NCBI GenBank assembly: GCA_021234155.1
Contig: JAJEKV010000096.1
Location: 690,010-754,009 of the forward strand
Reading direction: 5' to 3'
DNA: 64,000 nucleotides
DNA from: Isoetes taiwanensis
Taxonomy: Eukaryota > Streptophyta > Lycopodiopsida > Isoetales > Isoetaceae
The notes under the pieces are model-generated. The model ran no database searches. It worked only from the letters and a program-made list of their open reading frames with translations, and was not told the DNA's origin. This document shows positions 39,390-49,086 of this stretch, one piece after another. The position numbers and the translations under genes were made by a program. Positions within the stretch are counted from its first letter, which is position 1. Each line of letters starts with the position of its first letter.

Positions 39390-40366
39390 CTACACTTGCG
39401 TGGCCCATTTATTGGATAAAAGCGCTTTCCGGCCTAGCATCGCATAGCGGATAGAGCGCCTCAATGAGCGAGGAGGGAACTCCACCCTAGGCCGCACAGC
39501 CAGGATTCGTCCGCAGGCTGCAGGAAGTATGTAGCGAGTGCGGGGAGGCATGGGGTGGCGTGAAAGGATATAGGGAACCACCACGGTCTTGGCGATTCCG
39601 CAGCGCATATGCGGCGACAAAGTGTGTCTGGGCATCAAGTGAGGAAAGGCTGCATAGCAGGGTGTGGGCCAGCGGGCCAACTTATGCGTCATAGATGAGA
39701 GTGGCCGGATGACACAATTCACCAAAAACTGTATGCCGCATCCCATACTTCGGTAAGCGAGGAACCTAAGCCCGATCAATGTGCCAGAGGCCAAAAGTGT
39801 TGTTAGCTGAGGGGGCAGCCTGCTTAGGACCGATTACTATTGAGGTGAATCTTGGCGGAGTGGGGCATCCTGCCAAACAACTCTCATACAACTGTATATG
39901 GCATTACCTGAGGCGGCCAGAAGGGGAGCCCAGTTGATGCGATCCCTAGCCCACCTGACTTCTCGAGGCAGTATCCAAAAGCCTTCGCCCGAAGTCCACA
40001 AAGCAGCAATACAAGTCCTGCTTGAGTGGTCGGTATCTTCAATAATCAGAGTGCTTACTTGATGTAAAGATATAGTCAATCTCGTTGAGTAGCCGGGGTC
40101 TAAAGCACGTGTGAGACACTTACATCCTGCTGACCTACGCGGACTGATGTCATTTGCTGCTGAGAATGCTAGCCAGCGGTTTGGCAAATATCTTGAGGCC
40201 GACCATGATGTCCATTGGTAGGCTGAGACGGTGTAGATTCGCCCTTATGAATGGGAACAACCGCGTGAGAATTCCATTGTGGGGGCAACTTCTGCAATGC
40301 TACGGTGAATAGGGTAGTGAGGGGCCGGCCTGGCGAGCGCCCTGCCCATTTGAGTAACTTCGGCAC
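39390..40366 (-). pseudogene. LINE reverse transcriptase fragment (copy B)
   Basis: On the - strand from 40366: L-L-K-W-A-G, then W-N-S-H-A-V-V-P-I-H-K-G, the N-terminal RT signature of plant LINEs; I-M-V-G-L-K-I-F-A-K-P-L-A near 40170-40215 in another frame; D-P-G-Y-S-T near 40090-40110, matching the family's F-R-x-G-x-S-T; I-I-E-D-T-D; then L-P-R-E-V-R-W-A-R-D-R-I-N-W-A near 39940-39990. A degraded P-L-S-S segment at about 39690-39710 sits where G-C-P-L-S-P is expected. Several frame shifts are needed, and I could not place the catalytic Y-A-D-D box. It is the same type of LINE as copy A at 34 kb, as both share the P-R-E-[KV] region. Enzymatically dead. Confidence 0.7.
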
Positions 40367-41375
40367 GCATACCGCCGGTGGGTTGCCTTCCCATTAGCGG
40401 CCCGTTGCGAGGAGGCCCTCCCTCAACATCACTCCTCCCACCCGAGAACCAATGGGGAGGCCATCGTAGGGGTATGGGAAAAATGCGCGTCCTGGCCCGG
40501 AGTCATGGGAAGCCTGCTTTGCAAGTCTTTGTTCCCCCCTTTGCGGGGTGTGATGTGTCCCTGTAGGCTGGAGGCTGGCCTTGAGGCTTACTCGCCAAGG
40601 TTAGGGGATGAGGTGTCCGTGGTAGGAACATCTCCCCACGATGTGCGGCAAGATACCCGCCCTTTGTCTCCCGGATAGGCGCGATGCTTTGTGTGGTGGC
40701 GCAGCGAGGCACACGGATCGAGAATGTGGCGGAGCTGCGGCTTGCGTTCTTTACACTACGCCATCAAACCGCCGATTGCAGCGGGAATATTCGACCTGGC
40801 GGCGGGGATGCGCCGCACACATGCTGGCGCATCACAGCAACCACGAAGTCGGTGAGTGCATGCTGCTGCTCCTAGTGTGGAGGTCAGAGTAGGAGTGCTT
40901 GGGAGGCGTCCATAAGCACCTCGGCATAGTCCTCTGCACAGCTCATAATCTAGTCTCAGCCCGAGGGGCGGTGGCATAGTGTAAGGGGGTTAAGCTGACT
41001 TGCCAAACCCGAGTCCCAAATAAAGTGGGGAGGTGATAGAGTCGACCTCCTCATCCCAGAGATAATACGTACTGCGGGAAATGGTACATTAGCAGGAGAT
41101 GCATATCTTGGGCAGCTTCTACAAGCATATAGTCCACCACCACTTCGGACCCTCCCCTGTTGATTGTCGTACGCATATTGCACTTGCGAGAATGGACCCT
41201 TTGTAACCAGGCCATTGCAAATTATCAAGTCAAAATACCACATAGCAGAACAATACATGCGCCAAAGCGCATTGACGCTATCATGTCCAGATCCTGCGTG
41301 GCAGGGTTGCTTGAGGCTGACCAGCTTCTGGACTTTATCGTCGTGAGGTCAGAAGTCGCGTAAAGAACGCTCTAC

Positions 41376-42021
41376 TCCTTTGTCAGTGCATTGAAATCTC
41401 CAAGAAGGGCGACCCTGCAAGCTGGCGAGATGGCTGGCGTATGTGTCATCATGTATAGATAAAACGCAAGAAGTCCATCTATCACATGGGGTAGCTCGCG
41501 ATAGAAGGTGCTCTACGCATGAAATATGAGGAAAAAGAGGGGTTGCCCTTTGGTATTATGCACCACCCGAACCTGAGAATGCAGGATTTTATTATGCAAT
41601 AAATATACGGAGGGAATTGTAGAGATGTGCCAGGTGTCCCGGTAGTATGACCACTCCACCGACCCTACGTCTTTTGTCTGGATATTGAAGGCCAGAAATG
41701 TTGGTAACTGGCGGATCGGGGTGGCACAGTACTTAACATGCTCCATGTCTCCATGAGAAAGATGAGATCTATATCAGGTGCCCGCGAGGTTGGTGTCCCC
41801 TTACGCCAAAGGGAAGCCTGTGATTCCATGAGACCACAATTCCTATTTGTCGTGAGGATGGTATCGCGGCTGAGTGGCGGGGAGGGAGCGGGGAGGCGGT
41901 GAGTGAGAAGTAGATAGGCGGGCATGTGGTGAGAGGCCGCGAGATTAGGTGAGGGAGGCGAGGAGTAGGAAGGCGAGAGGGAGGAGGGGGGGCGTGGTAG
42001 GGAAGCGAGAAGCGGGGCCAC
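41376..42021 (-). pseudogene. LINE APE-type endonuclease fragment (copy B)
   Basis: About 1 kb upstream (in - strand sense) of the RT fragment. The - strand shows D-I-D-L-I-F-L-M-E-T-W near 41755-41785, corresponding to the endonuclease's conserved Glu-Thr motif; then L-P-T-F-L-A-F-N-I-Q-T-K-D-V-G near 41665-41710; a G-V-V-I-L-P-like segment; and L-L-G-D-F-N-A-L at about 41380-41410, the conserved Gly-Asp-Phe-Asn motif that holds catalytic residues of APE/exonuclease III-like enzymes. Frame breaks lie between them. In intact elements this domain nicks target DNA for target-primed reverse transcription. The order endonuclease, then RT, on one strand confirms a single LINE. Confidence 0.7.
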
Positions 42022-43346
42022 TGCAGTGCCCGGTTGGGGCTACTTGAGGGGAGTGCGCACCAGCGATGCCCGGTGTCCGGAAATGTGCATCCGCCTCGAA
42101 CCAATCTGCGCGGCACTTACCCCACATTTGGCGAATGCCTCACGACCACCCGACAAACTCTGTCTGCGTGCCTCCACATTTACGCGGGTGTGAGGTCGAT
42201 CCCGCGTCTGCGGGGATGTCGCCGGCATCTGGGCTGGCGCAATATGGCATCGCACTTTTGTGCATACCTTGAGTAGACTTCCGCTGACAATGCTTGATCC
42301 CGCGACGGGCGGTGAGCCCATGGCGGGCTGCAGAGATGTAGGCGGCCCACGGGGAATGTCATCCAGGTCGAGAATGTGTGTTAGGATGTTGTGGTGAAGA
42401 CACTTCCCGCCTGGCATTACAGCACTCGAACTGCAGTTGGCGGCTTTCCTGCTTCTGAAACTAAGGTTACAGGCGCTGCGGGTCAAAAGGTGGCTGAGGG
42501 GCCAAGATCTGTCTTTGGGGTAGTGAGTGGTGGTGGGATGGCGTGGGTGGTTTGGGTCGCGGCCAGTCTTGAGTCTGGCTCTTGGAGGCGTGGCGGGGGG
42601 GTGGCGGTCACGAGGCAGCGCTCTGCGGCCTGTGAAGTGGGAGCGCATAGCTCTTGCGAGAACTGGCTGGCGCTGGCCATCTGCGCACGCAGCTGGCTGC
42701 CGGTGACCCCTATGAACCTCGGTAGGGGAGACCGGCTCTGTCACATGGATGGTTGCCCGCCAACCCTGGAGCTGAGCCTACAGGCTGGCGTGCTCGAGCC
42801 AGCCTGGCGTCCGGGCGGGGGCACAGCATCAGATCTTACTCGAAGATCCGTGTCACGAGCATGCCTGCGTCTAGCGCTCCCAGATGCCATAGTGGTGGCT
42901 GCCTCCACCTCTGGTGAGCCCAGAGACACCCGAAGTGACCATCGTCTCACATTCTGGCGCTCCTGCATGCCATGGTGTCGAGTGATGAACCGCGAGTCCT
43001 AGGGCGGGCGCATGTCGGCGACCTCACGCACGGCCTGGTAAACCGAAGTGTAATGCGGGCCAAGGCCATCTCTTCCACATCTGTCGCGGGTCTCCAGACT
43101 GTGATCGCGGTTCTTCGACCACCATTTGCCTTTTACTTGAGCACATGGGATCTTGAGACTCCATCTCCTTGTCATACCCACGGCCGGCGGAGCGGCCCCG
43201 GTAGCCTTACTCAATCACGAGCAGCTGTTAGCCTCCACTCCAGCTTTGACATGGTTCGATCCTCTGCTGGGGAAGGGAGTTCCTATGTGAGTGCGGGCAA
43301 TCAATCCCTTCAGAGGCCAGAATTTTGGCTCGGTGAGGGGCCTTAG
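42022..43346 (-). mobile_element. Possible 5' part of LINE copy B, or other GC-rich repeat
   Basis: The - strand carries a 234-codon frame (42040-42744), Pro/Arg/Ser/His-rich, immediately upstream of the endonuclease; the + strand has overlapping frames of 203 codons (42391-43002) and 124 codons (42972-43346). No domain is recognised in any of them. Position suggests a degenerate LINE ORF1 or leader on the - strand. The mutual antisense overlap and biased composition argue that none is a conserved gene. Confidence 0.3.
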
Positions 43347-43484
43347 CCTTAGCAGAGCCTCAGCCCTATTTCATGGAGGATGGCTCTCCCCACATCCCAT
43401 GATGTTGTCCGGGGACGTTCTTGGCGGCTGACCTCGCGCGTTTGAGCATATACGTAAGCCATGACTTTCCAAAGTTTGAGGGGT

Positions 43485-43690
43485 CTAAGGCAGGGTTCCC
43501 AAAGTTTGAGGTATCATGCGGTGTGGCCAGAAATGAGTTCCCTTGATGAATAATAAGGCAACTTATATATATATGGATGGCTAAGGATCGCAGGAAATAA
43601 TTTAATGGGTGAATAACCCATTGAAGTTATAAAGGTTTTAATGGTGTTATAAAACCATTGGAATTAAAAGCGTGAGCACCCCGCTTCGAG
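43485..43690 (+). repeat. Left arm of a large inverted repeat
   Basis: About 160-190 bp that recurs in reverse complement at 46620-46775. Shared blocks from the outside inward: TATCATGCGGTGTG (right arm GATCATACGGTGTG), AATGAGTTCCCTT, AGGCAACTT, TATATGGATGGCTA, AATAATTTAATGGGTGAATA, and TTATAAAGGTTT. The sequence GGCAG lies just outside both arms and may be a 5 bp target-site duplication, although the outer ends align imperfectly. Confidence 0.75.
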
Positions 43691-45025
43691 GGCTGGTTGG
43701 GCCATTAAAGGCACGGGCCACGATGCATATGCTGTGATAGCGTGAATGCGAGGTCGGAAGGAGCTGGTTTTGGCATCCGGCGAAGCACCTGCCTGCTAGA
43801 GAGTGCCAGTAATAGCCCGCGATCCGGGGAGGATTCGCGGCGGAAGCTATTCTGAAGAGGAGAAGGAGGCTACAGGGCGGGATTGATCGCAGAGGCGGTT
43901 GGAGGGTAGGCAGGTCCCGGGTGCTAGAGTGCAGTAGCCAGGCTTGGGAGCTACGGTCCCGGGTGGGGTTGAGTGGGTCTCACTGCCTTTGGGGGTGAGG
44001 AAATATTAAAATGTCCGGACTTCAATACATGGCAGCCCGATACCTAATAAAGCGAATAAGTTTACCCATACCACTCTCTAGCGATATACCCAGGCAGCTA
44101 GATGGGCTTCCTAGTTGTTCTCTCTCACTAAATACGGAGTAAGGCCTATCAAGGCTATGGTATTGGTATGAGTGTAGTTGTGGCATGACTCGGCCAGCTT
44201 TGATAGCAGGCGATTCTCCACCTGACCATAGCTCGCCAGTGCCATTCAATAGCTGGAAGGGAGTGGCCTGCTTACTCTTTATAGGGGATGAGCTTTTGCC
44301 ATTCTCTTAGATATACCTCACAGCCTTGAGTGTCTTTGGTGAGGCGAGCTAATGGTATTTGATGCTGGGACATATCGCCCTTGCTTGATGGAGTGGCAGG
44401 CATCCCATTGTAGGCTTGATGGCTCCTTTGTTTACTTGATATCTTAGTAATGCTTGGGGTGAGCACATTGAGTACTTTGCGAGGATTTATCTTGAGTATG
44501 ATTAGATGGCGTTTGGCGTAACTGGGGAATGCGATGCAAGGCGTTGAGGTAGTGAAGCAGATGCGGTATGGGATGGTGATGGTGTAGCGGTCGGCGGCCC
44601 TGGGTTCTAATGCTACTTGCGGTTTCTCTCTCTTGGTAACGGGTCCGCGGCATGGGGTTGTGGCATCGCGTGTCTAGATATGGTAGGGTATTAATGCATA
44701 GCGGTCTTTATAGTCTTGATGTGGTGGATTCCATATGTGTGTGTACTTTGCGGTCAGGTAGGTGGGTGCTTCGGCGTTGACATCTTTGGATAACTCTTAT
44801 GCATATTCGCGACGCGTGGAAACTTGTGCGAGAACATTTTGATAATTTGGCCGGGGCTCTCACGTGTGTGTCCGGGTTATCTTTTGTGTCATCTTTATTA
44901 TCTATCATTGGCTTTCATGTATATATAATAGCCTGCGTGGGAAGGCGTGTTATTCACGTATGCTACGATGGTTTGATGTGAATACAAGTAAAATTTTTGG
45001 TACTAAAATTTTTGGTTGTGCTTGA

Positions 45026-45044
45026 TGGTATCGAGCACGAGGTT
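45026..45044 (+). other. Primer-binding-site-like sequence of an LTR retrotransposon
   Basis: TGGTATCGAGCACGAGGTT closely resembles the plant retrotransposon primer binding site complementary to initiator tRNA-Met 3' end (TGGTATCAGAGC and following bases). It lies about 440 bp upstream of a gag-like segment on the same strand, the expected order. No matching long terminal repeat pair could be found. Confidence 0.55.
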
Positions 45045-45439
45045 TTAAAGGCGGGGCGCGGTGAGATGGAGCCGCGGCGGGGACTGAGTCAGGCATCGCA
45101 TGTAGCGAGGCGGGGTGACTCCAATGGAGGCACGATATGCGAGGGGAGCTGATTTGCTGCGTAGAAACGAGAAGAACACAGAGACCATCTCTCACCCGGG
45201 GAGCCGAGAGTGGGGATTTCCTGGCTGGGGTCTGGCCGAGCCTCAATGTGTGGTGCACTGCATTTGCTATGAAGCTGTTTTGGAGACAGCCACTTGTACC
45301 CAGGATGGCCTAGGGAAATGCTTAGAGAGAAAGGGAGCTCCATTGCGATTTGTAGTTGTGGACGGATGTACTGGTGGGAATCTTTATGGGCAATAGCGAA
45401 GGATTACGGATTGAGCAAAGGAGGACATCGCGGTCTCGG

Positions 45440-46150
45440 CTAAAGATCAGGATGGGATGGGAAGGCAGCCTGGCGAGGCTGATGGCTTGGATTGACAAGC
45501 TTGAGACCTTTTTTGAAGGCTACCAATAAAAGGTGATAAAGAAGTAGCGGTGATTTGTTTATTCTTGCTTGAATCTTGGTGAAATCGAGGCGCCTATAGT
45601 TGGCGAGATGATTACAAGCAGAAAGAGGTGAATACTTCGTTAGATTTTTGCGATACTTTATTGGGGAGTATGCGCCTCGGCATGATGCTGCGTGATGCGG
45701 CGAGAAGCTGTACGATGTAGCGGTGAGGTTCTCTTGGTAGCATATGTAATAAAAGATGCAGGGGTTACCATCCCGCGAGGGTTGGAGACTTACCCGGCCA
45801 AAGAAGTAGGCGGGTTGGTGATTTCTTTCTAGGTGGTCTATCGGTGTTGCTCTCAAAGAAGCCGGGAATGTCGGGTTGAAGCGAGGATTTTGAAGGGAGC
45901 AGCGATGTTGGCTTCATCCCGGTTTGTAGGGGAAAGATGAGTCGCACAAGAGGGCGTCGGAAGTTCTCAGAAAGAAAAACAAGTTTTTCAAGAAGAAAAA
46001 GAAGTCGAAAAATTCACGGCATTTTAAAAAATTACGAAGTGCTGCGGGGTGGAGAGTCAAGGTAAAGGACTCTAGAAGTCCAGGTGGTCCCGGGGAAGGG
46101 ATTTTTACGCTATAGGTGTGTGGGGGCACAGGGCGAGAGGTAGGTAGATA
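45440..46150 (+). pseudogene. Ty3-type retrotransposon Gag fragment
   Basis: A + strand segment reads A-W-I-D-K-L-E-T-F-F-E-G-Y-Q at 45485-45525, the conserved capsid-domain start of plant Ty3 Gag proteins (Trp, then Leu-Glu and Phe-Phe spacing), followed by K-E-V-A-V-I and a Leu-Glu-containing helix. After a frame break come further capsid-like pieces. Near 45945-46020 the product becomes very rich in Arg, Lys and Ser, and near 46105-46130 a degenerate zinc-knuckle start (Y-R-C, then G) is followed by basic residues. Gag packages the element's RNA; zinc knuckles bind it. No protease, RT or integrase follows within the window, so the element is truncated as well as frame-broken. Confidence 0.55.
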
Positions 46151-46619
46151 TACCGACCCTGAGACAAGAAGTACGATAACAAGAGAAAGCAATGATATTT
46201 GAAATTTTACGAGAAGTATTACCCCGGAATCTCACGACGGTTTGACCATTGCTGCATGGAAAAATTAGCAGCGGTGAGACGAAACGCAAAGCAAGGTCAT
46301 CATGGATATGTTTCTTTGGGCGTGTGATTAGGTTAGCGAAGCGAGAATCATGAAGTAGGAAATATTTGTTGTATTTATTGGATTGTGAAACAACCCGACA
46401 TGTTTGTACATCTTCTAATTTGGTGGAAAAGGCGCACCTACCTTGTGTAAGAACTAATAAGTACAAGGTAAGATGGGCCCTTTTTGTGAATGATTCTCGG
46501 TGGAGGATCATTAAAGGTTTGTTGGGGAATGGCGGCTTGTGTATTCAAAAGGGATACGGGGAAAAGCTTGATTTTGACTATAATACGGATGTTAGCGGTA
46601 TGACATGGTGAGCTGCAGC

Positions 46620-46775
46620 TCGGGGCTTTCGACACCATTGAAACCTTTATAACTTCAGTAAGGTTATTCACCCATTAAATTATTTGCACCATAGCCATCC
46701 ATATATAGAAGTTGCCTTGTGTTATTCATTGAAGGGAACTCATTTTACACACCGTATGATCCTTCCCAAATTCAA
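46620..46775 (-). repeat. Right arm of the large inverted repeat
   Basis: Reverse-complement partner of 43485-43690. The distance between outer ends is about 3.3 kb. The enclosed DNA contains the primer-binding-site-like sequence and Gag fragment, so the pair either bounds a TIR element that carries retrotransposon DNA or represents two independently inserted small elements in opposite orientation. Confidence 0.75.
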
Positions 46776-48240
46776 AAGCCCGGCAGCAACATATTCCTAG
46801 TCTACCATGCCGTGAGATTTGCACCACAACTCATTAGACTAGAAAATAACATGCGACCATGACTCTAATGCCAACCGCATTAATTCCATTTGTTCGCCCA
46901 CAACAACATGCATGTAAATTATTTACAATGGTCTGCAAACATTTTGGGCATAACATTCATAGCCTAAATTATAGATTGTGATTTGGTTAGGCCAAAAAAT
47001 CCAATAGATTTTGCAATAATATATTTGACATCGTTGTTTGCATAAATCTCGATGTAGTGCAAGTTTGCTACTTTATTAATGTCTTAGGGTACAATCGCAC
47101 TCGCAGTTAGGTTAAGTTAACTTTACTTTTACCATTGAGTTAAGTTAATTTTAACCAGGTGATTGTATTCACACCAAAGCTAGTTAGGAAAATTGGTTTA
47201 TAATCTTGCTTAAAAATACCATGATTAAATTATGTCCGCACACACATCTAGTTAGATTAGCTTAAGTTATCGAATATTCACAAAACTTGATGTTATTTAT
47301 TGATCCTCATAAATTGTTCTTTCACTAGACTATGTGGTTTGACTTTTATTTTGAAGCCGGCTTGGCCTAGATATGAACCGTAAAAAAAGATACAACCTAG
47401 TCATTTACACTTTACACTTCATTTTGACTTTCACATTAGAATTTACTTTAAAGTTCTTAGATGAGTTTGATAGGTAAGCTCCTACAATATTTGACTCGCG
47501 TAATATATTTTGACTTTGGTAGTTGATTTTAACATACAATCTACTGTGTTTTCGAGTTCGCATAGCCCCCCCATATGACCTTGACTTCGTGTTCAACTCT
47601 CCTTTTGCAGTTTTGGAAATTTTGGTGTGAAATTTCTAGCTGACCTGGCAAGCCACAAGCAGCGCCAGCTACGAGTGGTCCTGCCAGGTCCGTTGAAATT
47701 TCCGGCTGGAAAAAATTCTCCGATGAAATTTTAGTCATCCTTGAAATTTTTCCTCTTTTGCTCTCGAGGATTGTTGCCGCCAGAGATTATGCTGTCTGAT
47801 TCCTGCCACTTTTATGTAGAATAGTCCTTCAGGGTGTTCGATCTCCTTCCTAGTAGGCGAACGCCTACGATCATACGAAATTTTGGAGTTCTTGAGGAGT
47901 TCTTGAAAAGTTTTAGGGTTTTGGGAGCAAATTTGCGGTCTTGGAGCATCTGGAGTCAATTCTTCGCCTGTTTTGCGAGTTTGGAGCATTATTCTTGCTA
48001 TGATTCAAGGTTTTTCATCATCTTTTGTTTATCTTTAAGGTTAGATAGTCTTGAATCATCATTTTTCGTTATCTTTTATTTATCTTATGCTAACTAATGG
48101 GTCTGTTTCTTGCGGATTTTACTTGTTAATCAAGAAACGAGTACATTCAACTATTTTGAGGTTCTTTCTTTCTGCATGCAAGGATACTTGAAAGATATGG
48201 CTTCAAAGAGATCTTTCTTAGTTATTTTGTGTGTGTGTTT
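46776..48240. other. AT-rich intergenic sequence
   Basis: No recognised gene. At 47730-47990 the - strand has an 84-codon polar frame and the + strand an overlapping 87-codon frame. A short near-repeat about TGAATCATC...TTATCTTT occurs twice near 48000-48080. The stretch may hold upstream or promoter sequence of the + strand gene remnant that follows. Confidence 0.4.
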
Positions 48241-48245
48241 TTAGT

Positions 48246-48680
48246 ATGGACATCTCTATGAATAGCTTGGAGCCATCTTTTTGTTTAAATATCACTCAAG
48301 AAGTGGATCGTCTTCGTAGAGTTCCTGCTGTTATACATGCAGATGATACAATAGCTGGGAATTGGGCTGATGTAGTGTAGAACCATAGTGGTGTAGCAAC
48401 TGGTGGAGACGTAACGAAGAATAGTGGTATAATGGCTGGTGGAGCTGATGTAGTGGACGATAGTATTTGACATAACATTGAGAGTCTGTTAAATCAATTT
48501 CAAGGTAAGAAACTTGATAATTTCGTGGCAGAGATCCAGAATACTGAGTGGTTTCATCAAGATCAGCTCTGTGATGATGAGCAGGTGGTGAGGGATGATT
48601 TTTTTGCATTAGATCCTGTTCTTGTGAAGGAAGCAGAAGGAGGAGGCAGGGATGCTTCGAAGAGTTTGATTAATTAACAA
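48246..48680 (+). pseudogene. Gene remnant, possibly 5' part of the recombinase-like gene
   Basis: Starting at an ATG at 48246, one frame runs to a TAA at about 48678 with only two internal stops (a TAG near 48378 and a TGA near 48468). The product is acidic and polar with Asn/Gln/Asp and a repeated Val-Ala-Thr-Gly-Gly/Ala-Gly-Gly style segment, ending in D-A-S-K-S-L-I-N. It is not a recognised domain. It lies on the same strand as the recombinase-like gene at 51.7-53.1 kb, separated from it by the opposite-strand DUF7869 gene. I infer, without proof, that it may be that gene's N-terminal portion, split by an insertion. Confidence 0.35.
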
Positions 48681-49086
48681 AGTTTAAAATGAAACGCACT
48701 TATTTGCTGCAAACGCACTTCAAAAGGAATCTTTGAAAGATTCCCTAAAATTCCCTTAAAAAGTCCATTTTTAAGATTTTTTTGTGACAGGTGTGACAAT
48801 TTAAGTAATTTAGGTACCATTTTTGAGGGGTTGATTGAACATAACTTTCATGCAAAAAATTTAAATAGCAATTTTCATCCTCCTAAACTAGAACAAAAAA
48901 TAGTTACTTTTATAAAGTGTAGCAAAAAAGAGGCAATAAAAAAAATAGCAAGGGTAGTAGAGTGACAAAGAAGTGATATATTCAAGGTTGTGAAAATTGT
49001 ACAAAATTATGAACAAAATTATCAAAAATATAGGACATTTTGACAAACACTCATCACCTGCACTTTCTGTTCTTTACATGTTCGAG

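Noticed and set aside
42040-43002. Antisense pair of long frames (234 codons on -, 203 codons on +)
   Set aside because: GC-rich, low-stop DNA with biased Pro/Arg/Ser content and no domain on either strand; kept only as a possible LINE 5' region.
43485-46775. Reading the repeated arms as the LTRs of the Ty3 element
   Set aside because: The arms are inverted relative to each other; LTRs are direct repeats. The primer-binding-site-like sequence is also 1.3 kb inside the left arm.
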